A model generated the notes under the pieces. The model did not search any database and was not told where the DNA came from. It saw nothing but the letters and a program-made list of their open reading frames with translations. The position numbers and the translations under genes were made by a program. This document shows positions 41,739-49,923 of a stretch of DNA of 64,000 bases, piece by piece (positions within the stretch are counted from its first letter, which is position 1; each line of letters starts with the position of its first letter). The DNA is from JAKRSE01 sp943369295 (GTDB lineage: Bacteria > Armatimonadota > Fimbriimonadia > Fimbriimonadales > Fimbriimonadaceae). The stretch covers positions 62,001 through 126,000 of the forward strand of contig CALRMU020000003.1 in the NCBI GenBank assembly GCA_943369295.1, in the 5' to 3' direction.

Positions 41739-43289
41739 GTGCCAGAAATCACCCCGTCAGATGACAGAGTCGTTTATCTAAGAAACTCCAATCAGGCCCT
41801 GGGAATCGGCGAATACGCCTTGGCCTTTTTGAAAGAGGGGAAGCCAGATCAATCCGTTTTGGAAAGGACGAGTCAGTTTTTTGCCGATGCCACTCTCTGC
41901 GGCCTTTCTGCCTTGGCTTTGCAGACCAACGCTCCGGTGCTGCTGAGAGACGAGGCTCTGACTTACCTTGATGATTCTGGAGCGACTGTCTATGGATCGA
42001 CCAAGAGGGTTAAGGCAGAAAAAGCCTGCGTCGCCAACGGTTCTGCCGTGAGAGAATGGGACAGCAACGGCACCAACTTCGGCTATCGTCCTGAGCTTGG
42101 CCACACTGCGGGCGAGTTTGGCCACAACGATTTTTACGGTGTGGCTGTGGCTGCCTGTCAAGAAGCGGGTCGGCCTGGCAAAGATGCTCTGCTGGGCATG
42201 GTTCTGATCGATGAGATTCGTGGCAGATTGGCTGAGGTTTTCAGCCTCAAAACCTATAAGATCGATCATGTCGTCCATGGCGCCATCGCCAGCGCGGCTG
42301 TTTACGGAGCCCTTAAAGGCGCGACGGCAGAGCAGATCGAGAGCGCGATTGGCATGGTGGTGGCTCACTACATTCCTTGGCGAGCGATCAGGGCCGGCAA
42401 GCAGCTGAGTGATTCCAAGGGGGCTTCGGCGGCGATTTCGACCGAAGTTGCTGTGCTGAGCATGAAGAGGTCGATGGCTGGCTTCTTGGGTCCGCGCGAT
42501 ATCTTCCGCAACCCAGAATCGATGTTCCGCCAGTTCGAAAAGACCGATGGAGATTCGCCCTTTGACTTGGCTTTTTCAATGAAGGGCAGCGATTTTGCCG
42601 TCATGGGAATGCACTTTAAGCTGGGTCTCTACGAGCACCAGTCTGCCGGAGCGATTCAGGGCTTGATTAATCTGGTCGTAGCGAACAGGGGGCTTTTGAA
42701 GTCTGGAGCGATTGATTCGATGCTGATCACGGCCTACGAGCCAGCTTTCGGCATCATTGGCGACCCAGCCAAGCGTGACCCCAAAACCCGCCAGTCCGCC
42801 GACCATTCCATGGTCTACATCATCGCCACTCTGCTTAGAAAGGCGATGGAGGCTGGCGACGACCTTTCTTCTGACCCCGATGAAGCCTGGCGGCAGATTA
42901 TGCTGATGCCGATTGATTACGGCAGGGAAGCCATTTTCCACCCTGTGACTCGCGACCTGATGGCGAAGATCAGCTTTGCTCATGGCGGGGCGGAGTACGA
43001 CAGCAAGTACCCCGAAGGCATCCCGACCTCGCTGCAGATCACTTCTGGTTCAGGAGAGGTGTTTGATAGTGGTTTGGTCATGTTCCCGGTCGGGCATGCC
43101 AGGAACACGACGGCAGATCTCGGGCTGTTTTTGAGCTCTAAGTTTGGCAAGCTGGGGGCTCTGGCTCTTCCGGATGGGGCCGAGGTTCAGCCGGTGGTTG
43201 ATCGGTTTCTTGGGGTGGGAGGCTTGTCGGCGGATGAGCTTCTGGGCTTGACGAATGTCGAGCTGGCTTTGAGAGACTCGGTGGATTGA
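41739..43289 (+). CDS. MmgE/PrpD-family protein (2-methylcitrate dehydratase-like)
   Basis: This is a 516-residue protein from GTG 41739, chosen because an upstream GTG at 41634 would add a Lys/Arg-rich tail and leave no promoter space for the divergent gene. The MmgE/PrpD all-helical domain is seen in AVREWDSNGTNF, LGHTAGEFGHND, DHVVHGAIASAAVYGALKG and IEAIGM-type blocks. The C-terminal lid is PEGIPTSLQITSG. Family members dehydrate 2-methylcitrate (propionate degradation) or isomerise related acids such as cis-aconitate. No prpB or prpC is nearby, so the substrate is open. A terminator overlaps its stop codon. Confidence 0.85.
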   Translation: MPEITPSDDRVVYLRNSNQALGIGEYALAFLKEGKPDQSVLERTSQFFADATLCGLSALALQTNAPVLLRDEALTYLDDSGATVYGSTKRVKAEKACVANGSAVREWDSNGTNFGYRPELGHTAGEFGHNDFYGVAVAACQEAGRPGKDALLGMVLIDEIRGRLAEVFSLKTYKIDHVVHGAIASAAVYGALKGATAEQIESAIGMVVAHYIPWRAIRAGKQLSDSKGASAAISTEVAVLSMKRSMAGFLGPRDIFRNPESMFRQFEKTDGDSPFDLAFSMKGSDFAVMGMHFKLGLYEHQSAGAIQGLINLVVANRGLLKSGAIDSMLITAYEPAFGIIGDPAKRDPKTRQSADHSMVYIIATLLRKAMEAGDDLSSDPDEAWRQIMLMPIDYGREAIFHPVTRDLMAKISFAHGGAEYDSKYPEGIPTSLQITSGSGEVFDSGLVMFPVGHARNTTADLGLFLSSKFGKLGALALPDGAEVQPVVDRFLGVGGLSADELLGLTNVELALRDSVD

Positions 43290-43299
43290 GTCTGTTTTT
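43274..43299 (+). terminator. Terminator overlapping the MmgE/PrpD stop codon
   Basis: AGACTC (43274-43279) and GAGTCT (43288-43293) form a 6-bp stem whose loop contains most of the stop codon. GTTTTT follows at 43294-43299. Confidence 0.6.
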
Positions 43300-43354
43300 G
43301 CTGCCGTCGCTGGGGATCACGGCTCCCCGCCGTAGGTTAGATCTGCACGGTTAC

Positions 43355-43583
43355 GGTGCCCCGGTCTGGCTGCGAGGAACGAGCAGAAGGCCGGGATCAC
43401 GAGTCAATGATCGCGGGACATGGGGCAGCACGGGTCAAGGACCCGTGTCCCCCGACGAGCTTAGTTTTGGTGGGGTGCCACGGCTCCGTGAGCCGTGAAA
43501 CATAGCTCTAACTTGCCACCCATGCTTTCATGTCACATTCGTTCCCGCCATTCCCTCGCAGGCTCGGGCCAGAGCGGAGCACC
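43355..43583. mobile_element. MITE-like element, copy 1
   Basis: This 229-base unit has imperfect 14-base terminal inverted repeats: GGTGCCCCGGTCTG (43355-43368) and CAGAGCGGAGCACC (43570-43583), two mismatches. It holds internal hairpins CACGGGTC/GACCCGTG (43429-43447) and CACGGCTC/GAGCCGTG. A 19-base spacer (ATAAATTTGCTAGTGAGTA) follows. There is no transposase gene, and the short reading frame inside is not convincing. Confidence 0.65.
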
Positions 43584-43602
43584 ATAAATTTGCTAGTGAG
43601 TA

Positions 43603-43830
43603 GGTGCCCCGGTCTGGTTGCGAGGAACGAGCAGAAGGCCGGGATCACGAGTCAATGATCGCGGGACATGGGGGAGCACTGGTCAAGGACCAGTGGCACC
43701 CTACGAGCTTGGCTTTGGTGGTGTTCCACAGCTCCGTCAGCCGTGAATCTCATCTCTCACTAGCCTCCAGGCCTTCAAAATTCTCTCGATCCCGCCCTTT
43801 CCTCGCAGGCTCGGGTCAGACCGGGGCACC
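43603..43830. mobile_element. MITE-like element, copy 2
   Basis: This 228-base unit is a tandem copy of the unit starting at 43355, 248 bases away. Its 14-base terminal inverted repeats are perfect (43603-43616 and 43817-43830). The hairpin CACTGGTC/GACCAGTG (43677-43695) differs from copy 1 by a paired change: G to T in one arm and C to A in the other. The same 19-base spacer follows, with one change. Confidence 0.7.
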
Positions 43831-43849
43831 ATAAATCTGCTAGTGAGTA

Positions 43850-43998
43850 GGTGCCCCGGAAAACTTACGATTCGTGGCCTGGTTGTACGACGGAGTCGTT
43901 CAGCCAGGTGAGCAAAGCTCATCTATCTGCCATGAAGTCAATCTGTGCTCGAATGGCCTTCGGCCACCCGGCTGAGGCTTCGCCACAACCGGGCCACC
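43850..43998. mobile_element. Related third element with a different interior
   Basis: It starts with GGTGCCCCGG (43850-43859) directly after the second spacer and ends with CCGGGCCACC (43989-43998), the near inverse of its start. The 149-base interior is unlike copies 1 and 2 and has its own small dyads (for example GGCCTTCGGCC). It is probably a third member or a deleted derivative. Confidence 0.45.
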
Positions 43999-44016
43999 AC
44001 TTAGCAATAAGGAGTT

Positions 44017-45321
44017 CTATGCCCGTAAAGCCTGATCCAGATCCTGAATCAGATCCTTCACGTTCTCCAACCCAATCGAGAGACGAATGAAGTCCGGAGT
44101 CACCCCGGCAGAAGCCTGCTCTTCTACCGTCAGCTGCTGATGGGTGGTGCTCGCGGGGTGGATAACCAAGGACTTGGCATCACCGACGTTCGCCAGCAAA
44201 GAAAAGAGCTTCAGATTGTCAATGAACTTGATGGCGGCTTCGTAGCCTCCCTTCACGCCGAAGCCAAGAATCGCTCCAAACAGCCCGCGAGTGTGGTACT
44301 TCCTGGCTTGATCGTGGTCTTTGTGGCCGGGAAGGCCAGGGTAGTTGACCCAGCTGACATTGGGGTGAGCCAGCAGCCACTCGGCAATCTCCTTAGAGTT
44401 TTGGCTGTGCCTTTCCACCCTAAGATGAAGGGTTTCGATTCCCTGAAGAATGAGGAAAGAGTTGAAGGGTGAGATGGCTTGACCCTGATCTCTTAGGCCT
44501 TGGAGCCTGGCCTTAAGGCCGAAAGAGACATTGCCCAAACCAGGGAAGTTTCCGAAAGTCTGCCAATGCTGAAGCCCGTGGTAGCTGGGGTCAGGATCGG
44601 TGAAGTTGGTATGGCGTCCCTGTCCCCAATCGAAATTTCCTCCGTCAACGGCGATTCCTCCAATCGAGGTTCCGTGGCCGCCAAGAAACTTGGTGAGGCT
44701 GTGGACGACCACGGCCGCTCCGAAATCGAAGGGACGCACGAGGTAGGGCGTGGGCAGGGTGTTGTCGATCACCAAAGGAATGCCTTCTTTTCTCCCGAGA
44801 GCGGCGACTTCCTCAATCGGAAAAGTATCCAGCTTGGGGTTCCCGACCGTTTCGGCATAGTAAGCCTTGGTCTTCTCGGTGGTGGCCTTCAAAAAGTTCT
44901 CGGGGTCACTAGGATCGACGAAGTGAACCTTGATCCCCATCTTGGGAAGGGTGTAGTGGAGGAGGTTGTAGGTTCCTCCGTAAAGGCTGCTGCTGGCAAC
45001 AATCTCATCTCCCGCCTCGGCAATTGTGGTGAGGGCCAGGGTTTCGGCGGCCTGTCCGCTGGCGGTGGCAACAGCATGGCTTCCCCCTTCTAGGGCGGCA
45101 ACTCTGGCTTCCAAAACCGCCGTGGTGGGGTTCATCAGCCGGGTGTAGATGTTGCCGAATTCCTGCAGACCAAACAAGCGGGCGGCATGGCTGGTGTCAT
45201 CAAAGAGGTAGCTGGAGGTCTGGTAAATCGGGACAGCTCTGCTCTTGGTGGCGGGGTCGCCATCGTGTCCGGCGTGGAGGGCCAGGGTTTCGAAAGAGTA
45301 GGGAAGTGGGTTCTCGCTCAT
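44017..45321 (-). CDS. metY: O-acetylhomoserine sulfhydrylase/aminocarboxypropyltransferase
   Basis: This 434-residue Cys/Met-metabolism PLP enzyme has the MetY start FETLALHAGHDGDPATKSRA, the YTRLMNPT motif (60-67), the IDNTLPTPYL motif (185-194) and the PLP lysine K211 (VVHSLTKFLGGHGTSIGG). The insertion around 225-250 (GGNFDWGQGRHTNFTDPDPS) is characteristic of MetY and absent from MetB/MetC. It makes homocysteine directly from O-acetylhomoserine and sulfide. No metX is adjacent, but hom, which makes homoserine, lies 8 kb downstream. TAGACT lies 13 bases upstream of the ATG. Confidence 0.95.
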   Translation of the reverse strand: MSENPLPYSFETLALHAGHDGDPATKSRAVPIYQTSSYLFDDTSHAARLFGLQEFGNIYTRLMNPTTAVLEARVAALEGGSHAVATASGQAAETLALTTIAEAGDEIVASSSLYGGTYNLLHYTLPKMGIKVHFVDPSDPENFLKATTEKTKAYYAETVGNPKLDTFPIEEVAALGRKEGIPLVIDNTLPTPYLVRPFDFGAAVVVHSLTKFLGGHGTSIGGIAVDGGNFDWGQGRHTNFTDPDPSYHGLQHWQTFGNFPGLGNVSFGLKARLQGLRDQGQAISPFNSFLILQGIETLHLRVERHSQNSKEIAEWLLAHPNVSWVNYPGLPGHKDHDQARKYHTRGLFGAILGFGVKGGYEAAIKFIDNLKLFSLLANVGDAKSLVIHPASTTHQQLTVEEQASAGVTPDFIRLSIGLENVKDLIQDLDQALRA

Positions 45322-45619
45322 GGGGTTTGGAGCGAGTCTAGCCTAATGAATCTGCGGTGTAAACCTGCGTTTGGAATCATGAACGAAATAATCAGAGGAC
45401 TAGAGTGCACATCAAAAACTTATTGTAATCCAACTGTAAGCCTTCGATTTGGAACAGTGGAATCTAGATCAGCAATCAAACGGATCTAACTTTTGTCGAA
45501 TTGAGCACAATTGCCCAGGAAGCAGACATGCCGCACTTCGGTCCAGATAAGTGGACATTTTCAGAAACCGCCTTCCGTATTATACGGTGACCGGGCTCTC
45601 GCCTGGCTAAGAGATCACA
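45322..45619. promoter_or_regulatory. Intergenic region with dyads upstream of prepilin gene 1
   Basis: This 298-base gap between divergent metY and the prepilin-like gene holds the dyad GTCCA-N6-TGGAC at 45541-45556 and the perfect palindrome CCGTAT-T-ATACGG at 45575-45587. The palindrome contains TATTAT, a possible -10 box. They lie 33-79 bases before ATG 45620 and are plausible operator and promoter. Confidence 0.4.
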
Positions 45620-46522
45620 ATGAAGCGATCTGCATTTACTCTGATTGAACTCCTGGTTGTTATCGCCATCATCGCAATTTTGGCGGCCATCCTTTTCCCA
45701 GTCTTCGCCCAAGCCAAGGTGGCGGCAAAGCAGACCCAGGCCATTTCGAATCTGAAGAACATTAACACTGGTTTTCAGATCTACATGGCCGACTACGACG
45801 ACACTTGGGCTCTCTGGTCTAGTGGAATGGGCTGCAATACTACTCTCTGCCCACCAAGACCCGGAACCAGCGATGGCGGAATTGCCTTTGACCTACGGTT
45901 TATGTACCCCAGCTTGGTACAGCCGTATATCAAGAACGGCGTCAATACGACAACCGGTGCCCTCAGCGAAATCTGGGCCAGCCCCTTGGCAAAGCCGCTG
46001 CTCAGCAGTGTCAGCAACACTTTTGCCTACAATCACTGGACACTCGGCGGATTCTCTAGCTGCGCTCGTACAATTAACTTAGCTCAACTCCCTGCTGTCT
46101 GCGTTACTCGAACAACTGCTGCCTACGCTGAGTTTGCCGATCTTTCCTACAACTTCCCGGCAAGCGCAACCAGTCTGGCTAACCCAGCTCAGACTATCGC
46201 CATTCATGATGGTGCTCAGCTGTCGCGGCCACCTCAGTTCAGGGTGGCAAATCCGGACAACACAAGCGTCGCGAACATTGGTGTTTTTGGACCCGGAGAT
46301 CCAGGCAACGGCAACATTTACAATCCGGACGGCAGCCTGCCCACCGCCTCTTCGATGGGAGTGCGAAGGCTCCTAAGCGGAAACAAGACAGTGGTCAGCT
46401 ATGCGGACAGTCATGTGAAAGTTGTGCAGACCTCCACTCTTTATCATCGCGATTACCGAACAGATCGCTGGCGGGGCTCGGCAACGACCAATGCTGGCTG
46501 GTCCCGTGATTGGGGTCAGTAA
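45620..46522 (+). CDS. Type IV prepilin-like protein 1
   Basis: This 300-residue protein has the prepilin N-terminal cleavage/methylation motif: MKRSA, cut before FTLIELLVVIAIIAILAAI, with the conserved Glu5. It continues in LFPVFAQAK, the form common in Armatimonadota and Planctomycetes multi-copy families. The -1 residue is Ala rather than Gly. The globular part (about 60-300) has several Cys and ends near an H-x-G-type C-terminal domain (GNKTVVSYADSHVKVVQ). Such H-X9-DG-like proteins are exported as pseudopilins; their role is unknown. A small lipoprotein gene follows with no gap. Confidence 0.85.
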   Translation: MKRSAFTLIELLVVIAIIAILAAILFPVFAQAKVAAKQTQAISNLKNINTGFQIYMADYDDTWALWSSGMGCNTTLCPPRPGTSDGGIAFDLRFMYPSLVQPYIKNGVNTTTGALSEIWASPLAKPLLSSVSNTFAYNHWTLGGFSSCARTINLAQLPAVCVTRTTAAYAEFADLSYNFPASATSLANPAQTIAIHDGAQLSRPPQFRVANPDNTSVANIGVFGPGDPGNGNIYNPDGSLPTASSMGVRRLLSGNKTVVSYADSHVKVVQTSTLYHRDYRTDRWRGSATTNAGWSRDWGQ

Positions 46523-46663
46523 GTGAAGAAAGCTGCCTTGGTGGGTTTGGCGCTGTGTTTTGCCGCTTTGTTTGGTTGCGGAGGACCGGCCCAGACTCCA
46601 GAAGAAGCGAAGGCGGATGAAGTGATTCAGCAGTCTGCCCCCGAGCTTCAAGAAGGAGCTTAG
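46523..46663 (+). CDS. Small lipoprotein (46 residues)
   Basis: GTG 46523 follows the prepilin stop immediately, and GGGG lies about 7 bases upstream inside the end of that gene. The product begins with a Lys-Lys and a hydrophobic stretch ending in the lipobox LFGC (C19), then a short acidic Pro/Glu/Ala-rich tail of 27 residues. The strong terminator 9 bases after its stop supports it as the true last gene of the unit. The position parallels the small membrane gene after prepilin gene 2. Confidence 0.65.
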   Translation: MKKAALVGLALCFAALFGCGGPAQTPEEAKADEVIQQSAPELQEGA

Positions 46664-46671
46664 GCTAAGTT

Positions 46672-46714
46672 AATGCCCTAGAGTAAACCATTACTCTAGG
46701 GCATTGTTTCTTTT
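46672..46714 (+). terminator. Intrinsic terminator of prepilin unit 1
   Basis: A perfect 15-bp stem (46672-46686 with 46691-46705) with a 4-base loop, followed by GTTTCTTTT. Confidence 0.9.
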
Positions 46715-46810
46715 GTCAAACATTCCACAAGTGTGTAGTTTATTCTGAGTAACCGATTCAAGCAGTTTTTGATAAGTTTGTTTTTCTTTCCATCTGTGTA
46801 ATAATGCATC

Positions 46811-46843
46811 GTGAGGCGAAAGAACTTTCTTTCGCATAGCACT
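46811..46843 (+). promoter_or_regulatory. Shine-Dalgarno, hairpin, start arrangement of prepilin gene 2
   Basis: GTGAGG (46811-46816) is followed by a perfect 9-bp inverted repeat GCGAAAGAA/TTCTTTCGC (46816-46835), then 8 bases and ATG 46844. In the linear sequence the ribosome site is too far from the ATG; folding of the hairpin would bring it to a normal distance. A+T-rich promoter-like sequence lies upstream (46775-46805). Confidence 0.5.
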
Positions 46844-47728
46844 ATGTCGAAGCGTGCATTTACCCTGATTGAACTCCTCGTCGTGATTGCGATCATCGCA
46901 ATTCTGGCTGCCATCCTTTTCCCCGTCTTTGCTCAGGCAAAGCAGGCGGCCAAGAAGACCGCTGACATCACCCAGATGAAGCAGATCTCAACTGCCATCC
47001 AGATTTATTTGGGTGACTACGACGACATCTTCCCTATGCTTCGCAACGGTGTGACCGACTGGGGCTGTGTTAACAACACATACGGCTCCGCTGGCGGCGG
47101 CCCTGGCCTTCAATGCCACCAGGTCAATGCCACCCACGTGATGATCAAGCCTTATGTCAAGAACACTCAGATCTGGAAGGCTCCGGTTGACACGATGCCC
47201 CGATGCGACGATGACACCACCGGTTTCGGCGGTGCAGGCACTCAGGGTCCTGTCAGCTACGTTCTGACTCGATACGCACCATCAACTGGCACCACGGTCA
47301 ACTATGGCATTGCTGGATGGGGCAGTGGTTCTGGAACTCCTACCGACCCAACTTCACTCTCATCGTCTTCCATTGGCAACGTTTCTGGCACTATTGCTCT
47401 CGTTCCCAGCATGATCAGCTGGAGCTACTTCACCGGGTTTGCTCAGCACAGAGCTGACCTCCGCGAGTATGCTTTCGAGCCTCAGGCTGGCTTCACCAAC
47501 GGACTTCCTACTTGGCCCAACGTGACCAGGCTTAATGCATGGTGTGGCGGCGACACCATGGCGCTGGGCGCTTATGGCAACATGAGCATTTGGGGAATGG
47601 CTGACAGCAGCGCCAAGGCTATGAACCGAAGCAGGACAATGGATTCAAGGTGGAGAACTGACATCATTGGCGCAAGAGACAACTTCGCCAGGAACATGTT
47701 CCACTACGACGAAAGATACAAGAACTGA
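46844..47728 (+). CDS. Type IV prepilin-like protein 2
   Basis: This 294-residue protein starts at ATG 46844 (MSKRA, cut before FTLIELLVV), giving the same leader length as prepilin 1; the frame also extends upstream to GTG 46811, but that part is the leader hairpin. The helix continues LFPVFAQAKQAAKK. The globular part includes a DDIFPMLRNG segment matching DDTWALWSSG of prepilin 1, so the two are paralogs. The C-terminus is ARNMFHYDERYKN. Its last base is shared with the start of the next small gene (TGATG). Confidence 0.85.
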   Translation: MSKRAFTLIELLVVIAIIAILAAILFPVFAQAKQAAKKTADITQMKQISTAIQIYLGDYDDIFPMLRNGVTDWGCVNNTYGSAGGGPGLQCHQVNATHVMIKPYVKNTQIWKAPVDTMPRCDDDTTGFGGAGTQGPVSYVLTRYAPSTGTTVNYGIAGWGSGSGTPTDPTSLSSSSIGNVSGTIALVPSMISWSYFTGFAQHRADLREYAFEPQAGFTNGLPTWPNVTRLNAWCGGDTMALGAYGNMSIWGMADSSAKAMNRSRTMDSRWRTDIIGARDNFARNMFHYDERYKN

Positions 47729-47994
47729 TGAACGAGAACCTGAAAAAGGGCTTGATCATTGCTGCCGCGGTTTTGGCCGTCATCGTGGCGGCGGCAGTCG
47801 GCTTCATGACTCTGGGTGGCGGAGACAAAATGAACGTTGTCTCCGACGCTGGACCTCCGCCTCCCGGCTGGAAGTCCATGAAAGATGCTGAAATGGAGCG
47901 TCAGGGCTCTGGAGCCGCAGGAACTGGAAGTGAAGGTTCCGGTGGAGCTCCCAATGAAGGCATCCCTGGCGGTGCCTCTTTGGACGGTTCTTAA
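47728..47994 (+). CDS. Small membrane-anchored Gly/Pro-rich protein
   Basis: This 88-residue protein has one N-terminal membrane helix (KGLIIAAAVLAVIVAAAVGF) and an exported tail rich in Gly, Pro, Ser and Ala (DAGPPPPGWKSMKD at its start). Start and prepilin stop overlap as TGATG, so it is translationally coupled. It occupies the same place as the small lipoprotein after prepilin 1. The function is unknown. Confidence 0.75.
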   Translation: MNENLKKGLIIAAAVLAVIVAAAVGFMTLGGGDKMNVVSDAGPPPPGWKSMKDAEMERQGSGAAGTGSEGSGGAPNEGIPGGASLDGS

Positions 47995-48012
47995 AAGGAG
48001 CTTGTCGGGTTG

Positions 48013-48054
48013 AAACAGGGTGAGCCAACGAAGGTTGGCTCACCCTGTTTGTTT
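48013..48054 (+). terminator. Intrinsic terminator of prepilin unit 2
   Basis: A perfect 17-bp stem (48013-48029 with 48034-48050) with a GAAG loop, followed by GTTT. Confidence 0.9.
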
Positions 48055-48105
48055 AGGGACCCAACCCTCTGATTGGAAGCAATGGGGGGTAGCCTGCGGA
48101 CTCAC

Positions 48106-49281
48106 ATGGCCCTCAACAAGCAGACCCTTAAAGACGTGCAGGTGGCAGGCCGCAAAGCCCTTGTCCGGTGTGATTTTAATGTGCCTCTCGAAGGTGGAGT
48201 GATCACCGACGACCGCCGCATCGTGGAGGCTCTCCCCACAATCAAGCACCTCATTGCTGGTGGAGCCGCTGTTATCTTGTGCTCTCATATGGGTCGGCCG
48301 AAAGGCAAGGTCAATATGGAATTCACTCTCGCCCCCGTCGCGGCCAGATTGAGCGAACTGCTTGGACAGCCTGTGCCCCTGCTGAGTGACTGCGTCGGCC
48401 CGGAAGTTTCTGCCGCCTGTGCTGACCTGAAGGGTGGGGAAGTGGTTCTGCTTGAAAATCTAAGGTTCCACAAGGAAGAAGAGGAAAACGAAGAGGAGTT
48501 CACCAAGCAGCTTGCTTCACTTGGCGACCTTTTTGTCAACGACGCTTTCGGCACCGCTCACCGAGCCCACGCCAGCACGGCCGGAGTTGCCGCTTATCTT
48601 CCTGCTGTCGCTGGCTACCTGATCGAAAAGGAAATCGCCTTTTTGGGCCAGGCTATCGAGAATCCCAAGCGTCCTTTCGTTGCCATCTTGGGCGGATCCA
48701 AAGTCAAAGACAAGATCCGCGTGATCGACAGCCTGCTGCCCAAGGTGGATACCTTGATCATCGGCGGAGGCATGGCCTACACCTTTATCAAGTCGCAGGG
48801 TCTTGAGATTGGCTCATCTTTGCTGGATGAAACCAGTCTGGATTACGCCAAGAACCTAATGGCCACCGAGAGCAAGCTGGCTCTCCCCGTCGACTTTGTG
48901 GTGACTCCTGAGTTCAAGCCAGATGGCCCGACCCAGGTTGTGGCCTTCGACCAGATTCCTGCTGATCAGATGGGCTTGGATATCGGTCCGGCTACCAGAG
49001 CCAAGTTTGCCGAGATCATTAAGGGGGCTGGCACAGTTCTTTGGAACGGTCCGGTTGGAGTCTTTGAGTTCGAAGCTTTTGCTGCTGGAACTCTGGCTGT
49101 TGCCGAAGCAATGGCGGAATCTGATGCAGTCACGATCGTGGGCGGAGGAGATTCTGCAGCAGCGGTTGAGAAGTTTGATCTGGCCGACAAGATGACTCAC
49201 GTTTCCACGGGCGGCGGAGCCAGTCTTGAGTTCCTTGAAGGAATTGAGCTGCCTGGAATCGCGGCTTTGATGGATAAGTAA
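48106..49281 (+). CDS. pgk: Phosphoglycerate kinase
   Basis: This glycolytic enzyme transfers phosphate between 1,3-bisphosphoglycerate and ADP. ATG 48106 gives 391 residues, the usual length, starting MALNKQTLKDVQVAGRKALV; in-frame codons back to TTG 48073 would add an unlikely N-terminus. Motifs: VRCDFNVPLEGG (substrate Asp/Asn), SHMGRPKG, FGTAHRAHAS, VAILGGSKVKDKI, NGPVGVFEFEAFA, and the nucleotide loop GGGDSAAAVE with STGGGASLEFLEG. No other glycolytic gene is next to it. It ends in a terminator. Confidence 0.97.
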   Translation: MALNKQTLKDVQVAGRKALVRCDFNVPLEGGVITDDRRIVEALPTIKHLIAGGAAVILCSHMGRPKGKVNMEFTLAPVAARLSELLGQPVPLLSDCVGPEVSAACADLKGGEVVLLENLRFHKEEEENEEEFTKQLASLGDLFVNDAFGTAHRAHASTAGVAAYLPAVAGYLIEKEIAFLGQAIENPKRPFVAILGGSKVKDKIRVIDSLLPKVDTLIIGGGMAYTFIKSQGLEIGSSLLDETSLDYAKNLMATESKLALPVDFVVTPEFKPDGPTQVVAFDQIPADQMGLDIGPATRAKFAEIIKGAGTVLWNGPVGVFEFEAFAAGTLAVAEAMAESDAVTIVGGGDSAAAVEKFDLADKMTHVSTGGGASLEFLEGIELPGIAALMDK

Positions 49282-49313
49282 GTTCGATCTCGGCCCGTTT
49301 TGCACAAAAGTGA

Positions 49314-49350
49314 ACCCCTTACCCTTCTGGGGAAGGGGTCTATCTTTTTT
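49314..49350 (+). terminator. Intrinsic terminator of pgk
   Basis: ACCCCTT (49314-49320) pairs with AAGGGGT (49333-49339), with an inner CCC/GGG. CTATC and TTTTTT (49345-49350) follow. Confidence 0.75.
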
Positions 49351-49458
49351 CTGCTTTTGGTGGCTGCACTGTTTTAAAGATCAAGGATTGGCTCGTCCCA
49401 ATCAAAAATGGCCCCCCATACAACCAAAAGCGAAGCCAGAACGTAAAAAAGGATGATC

Positions 49459-49920
49459 ATGTTTCGATCCTTCCTTCCCTGCCTTTTGGTGGTTGGTGCC
49501 TTGGCGTTTGCCGGAGGCTGCCATTCGGTGACAGAAGCCACTCAGTCTAAGGCTGAATACAGCAAGGCTCTGGATCAGATTCAGACTGACGCCGGAGCGG
49601 CCCTCAAGGAATTCAGCCAGAAGATGGGAGCCTCGGTCGGAGTGACAGAGGGCGAGAAGCTGAGAACAGAAGCCACAGAAGCCTTTAAGAAGGACATGGA
49701 AACGGCAAAGAGCCAGCTTAGAGCTCTTCAGCCTCCCCTGCAGGCCATGGGAGACCATTTGAAGGCCCTTGGAATCTTGGAAGGAGCTGAGAGGCTTGCC
49801 CTTGAAGTCTCCAAAAACACAAAGACGTTTACTGCTGAATCTCTGCGAGTCCTTTCAAAAGAAATGGACAAGGCAGCCGGAGAACTCGGCCGCCTTGCTG
49901 AACAGGTCCCCAAACAGTAG
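49459..49920 (+). CDS. Probable lipoprotein, helical
   Basis: ATG 49459 has AAGGA 5-6 bases upstream; an in-frame ATG two codons earlier abuts the ribosome site and is less likely. The 153-residue product has a signal ending in LAFAGGCHS, a probable lipobox. The mature part is entirely amphipathic helix with heptad-like spacing (about 30-150), rich in Ala, Lys, Glu and Leu, ending RLAEQVPKQ. This pattern suggests a coiled-coil bundle attached to a membrane. No family is recognised. It meets a DinB-like gene convergently three bases after its stop. Confidence 0.7.
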   Translation: MFRSFLPCLLVVGALAFAGGCHSVTEATQSKAEYSKALDQIQTDAGAALKEFSQKMGASVGVTEGEKLRTEATEAFKKDMETAKSQLRALQPPLQAMGDHLKALGILEGAERLALEVSKNTKTFTAESLRVLSKEMDKAAGELGRLAEQVPKQ

Positions 49921-49923
49921 GGA

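Noticed and set aside
43286..43834. Two similar short reading frames in the repeated units
   Set aside because: They follow the MITE-like repeats, change frame relative to each other's ends and have no start signals; the similarity is due to the DNA repeat.
43355..43859. CRISPR array
   Set aside because: The repeats are about 230 bases with inverted ends and near-identical spacers, unlike CRISPR; no cas genes are seen.
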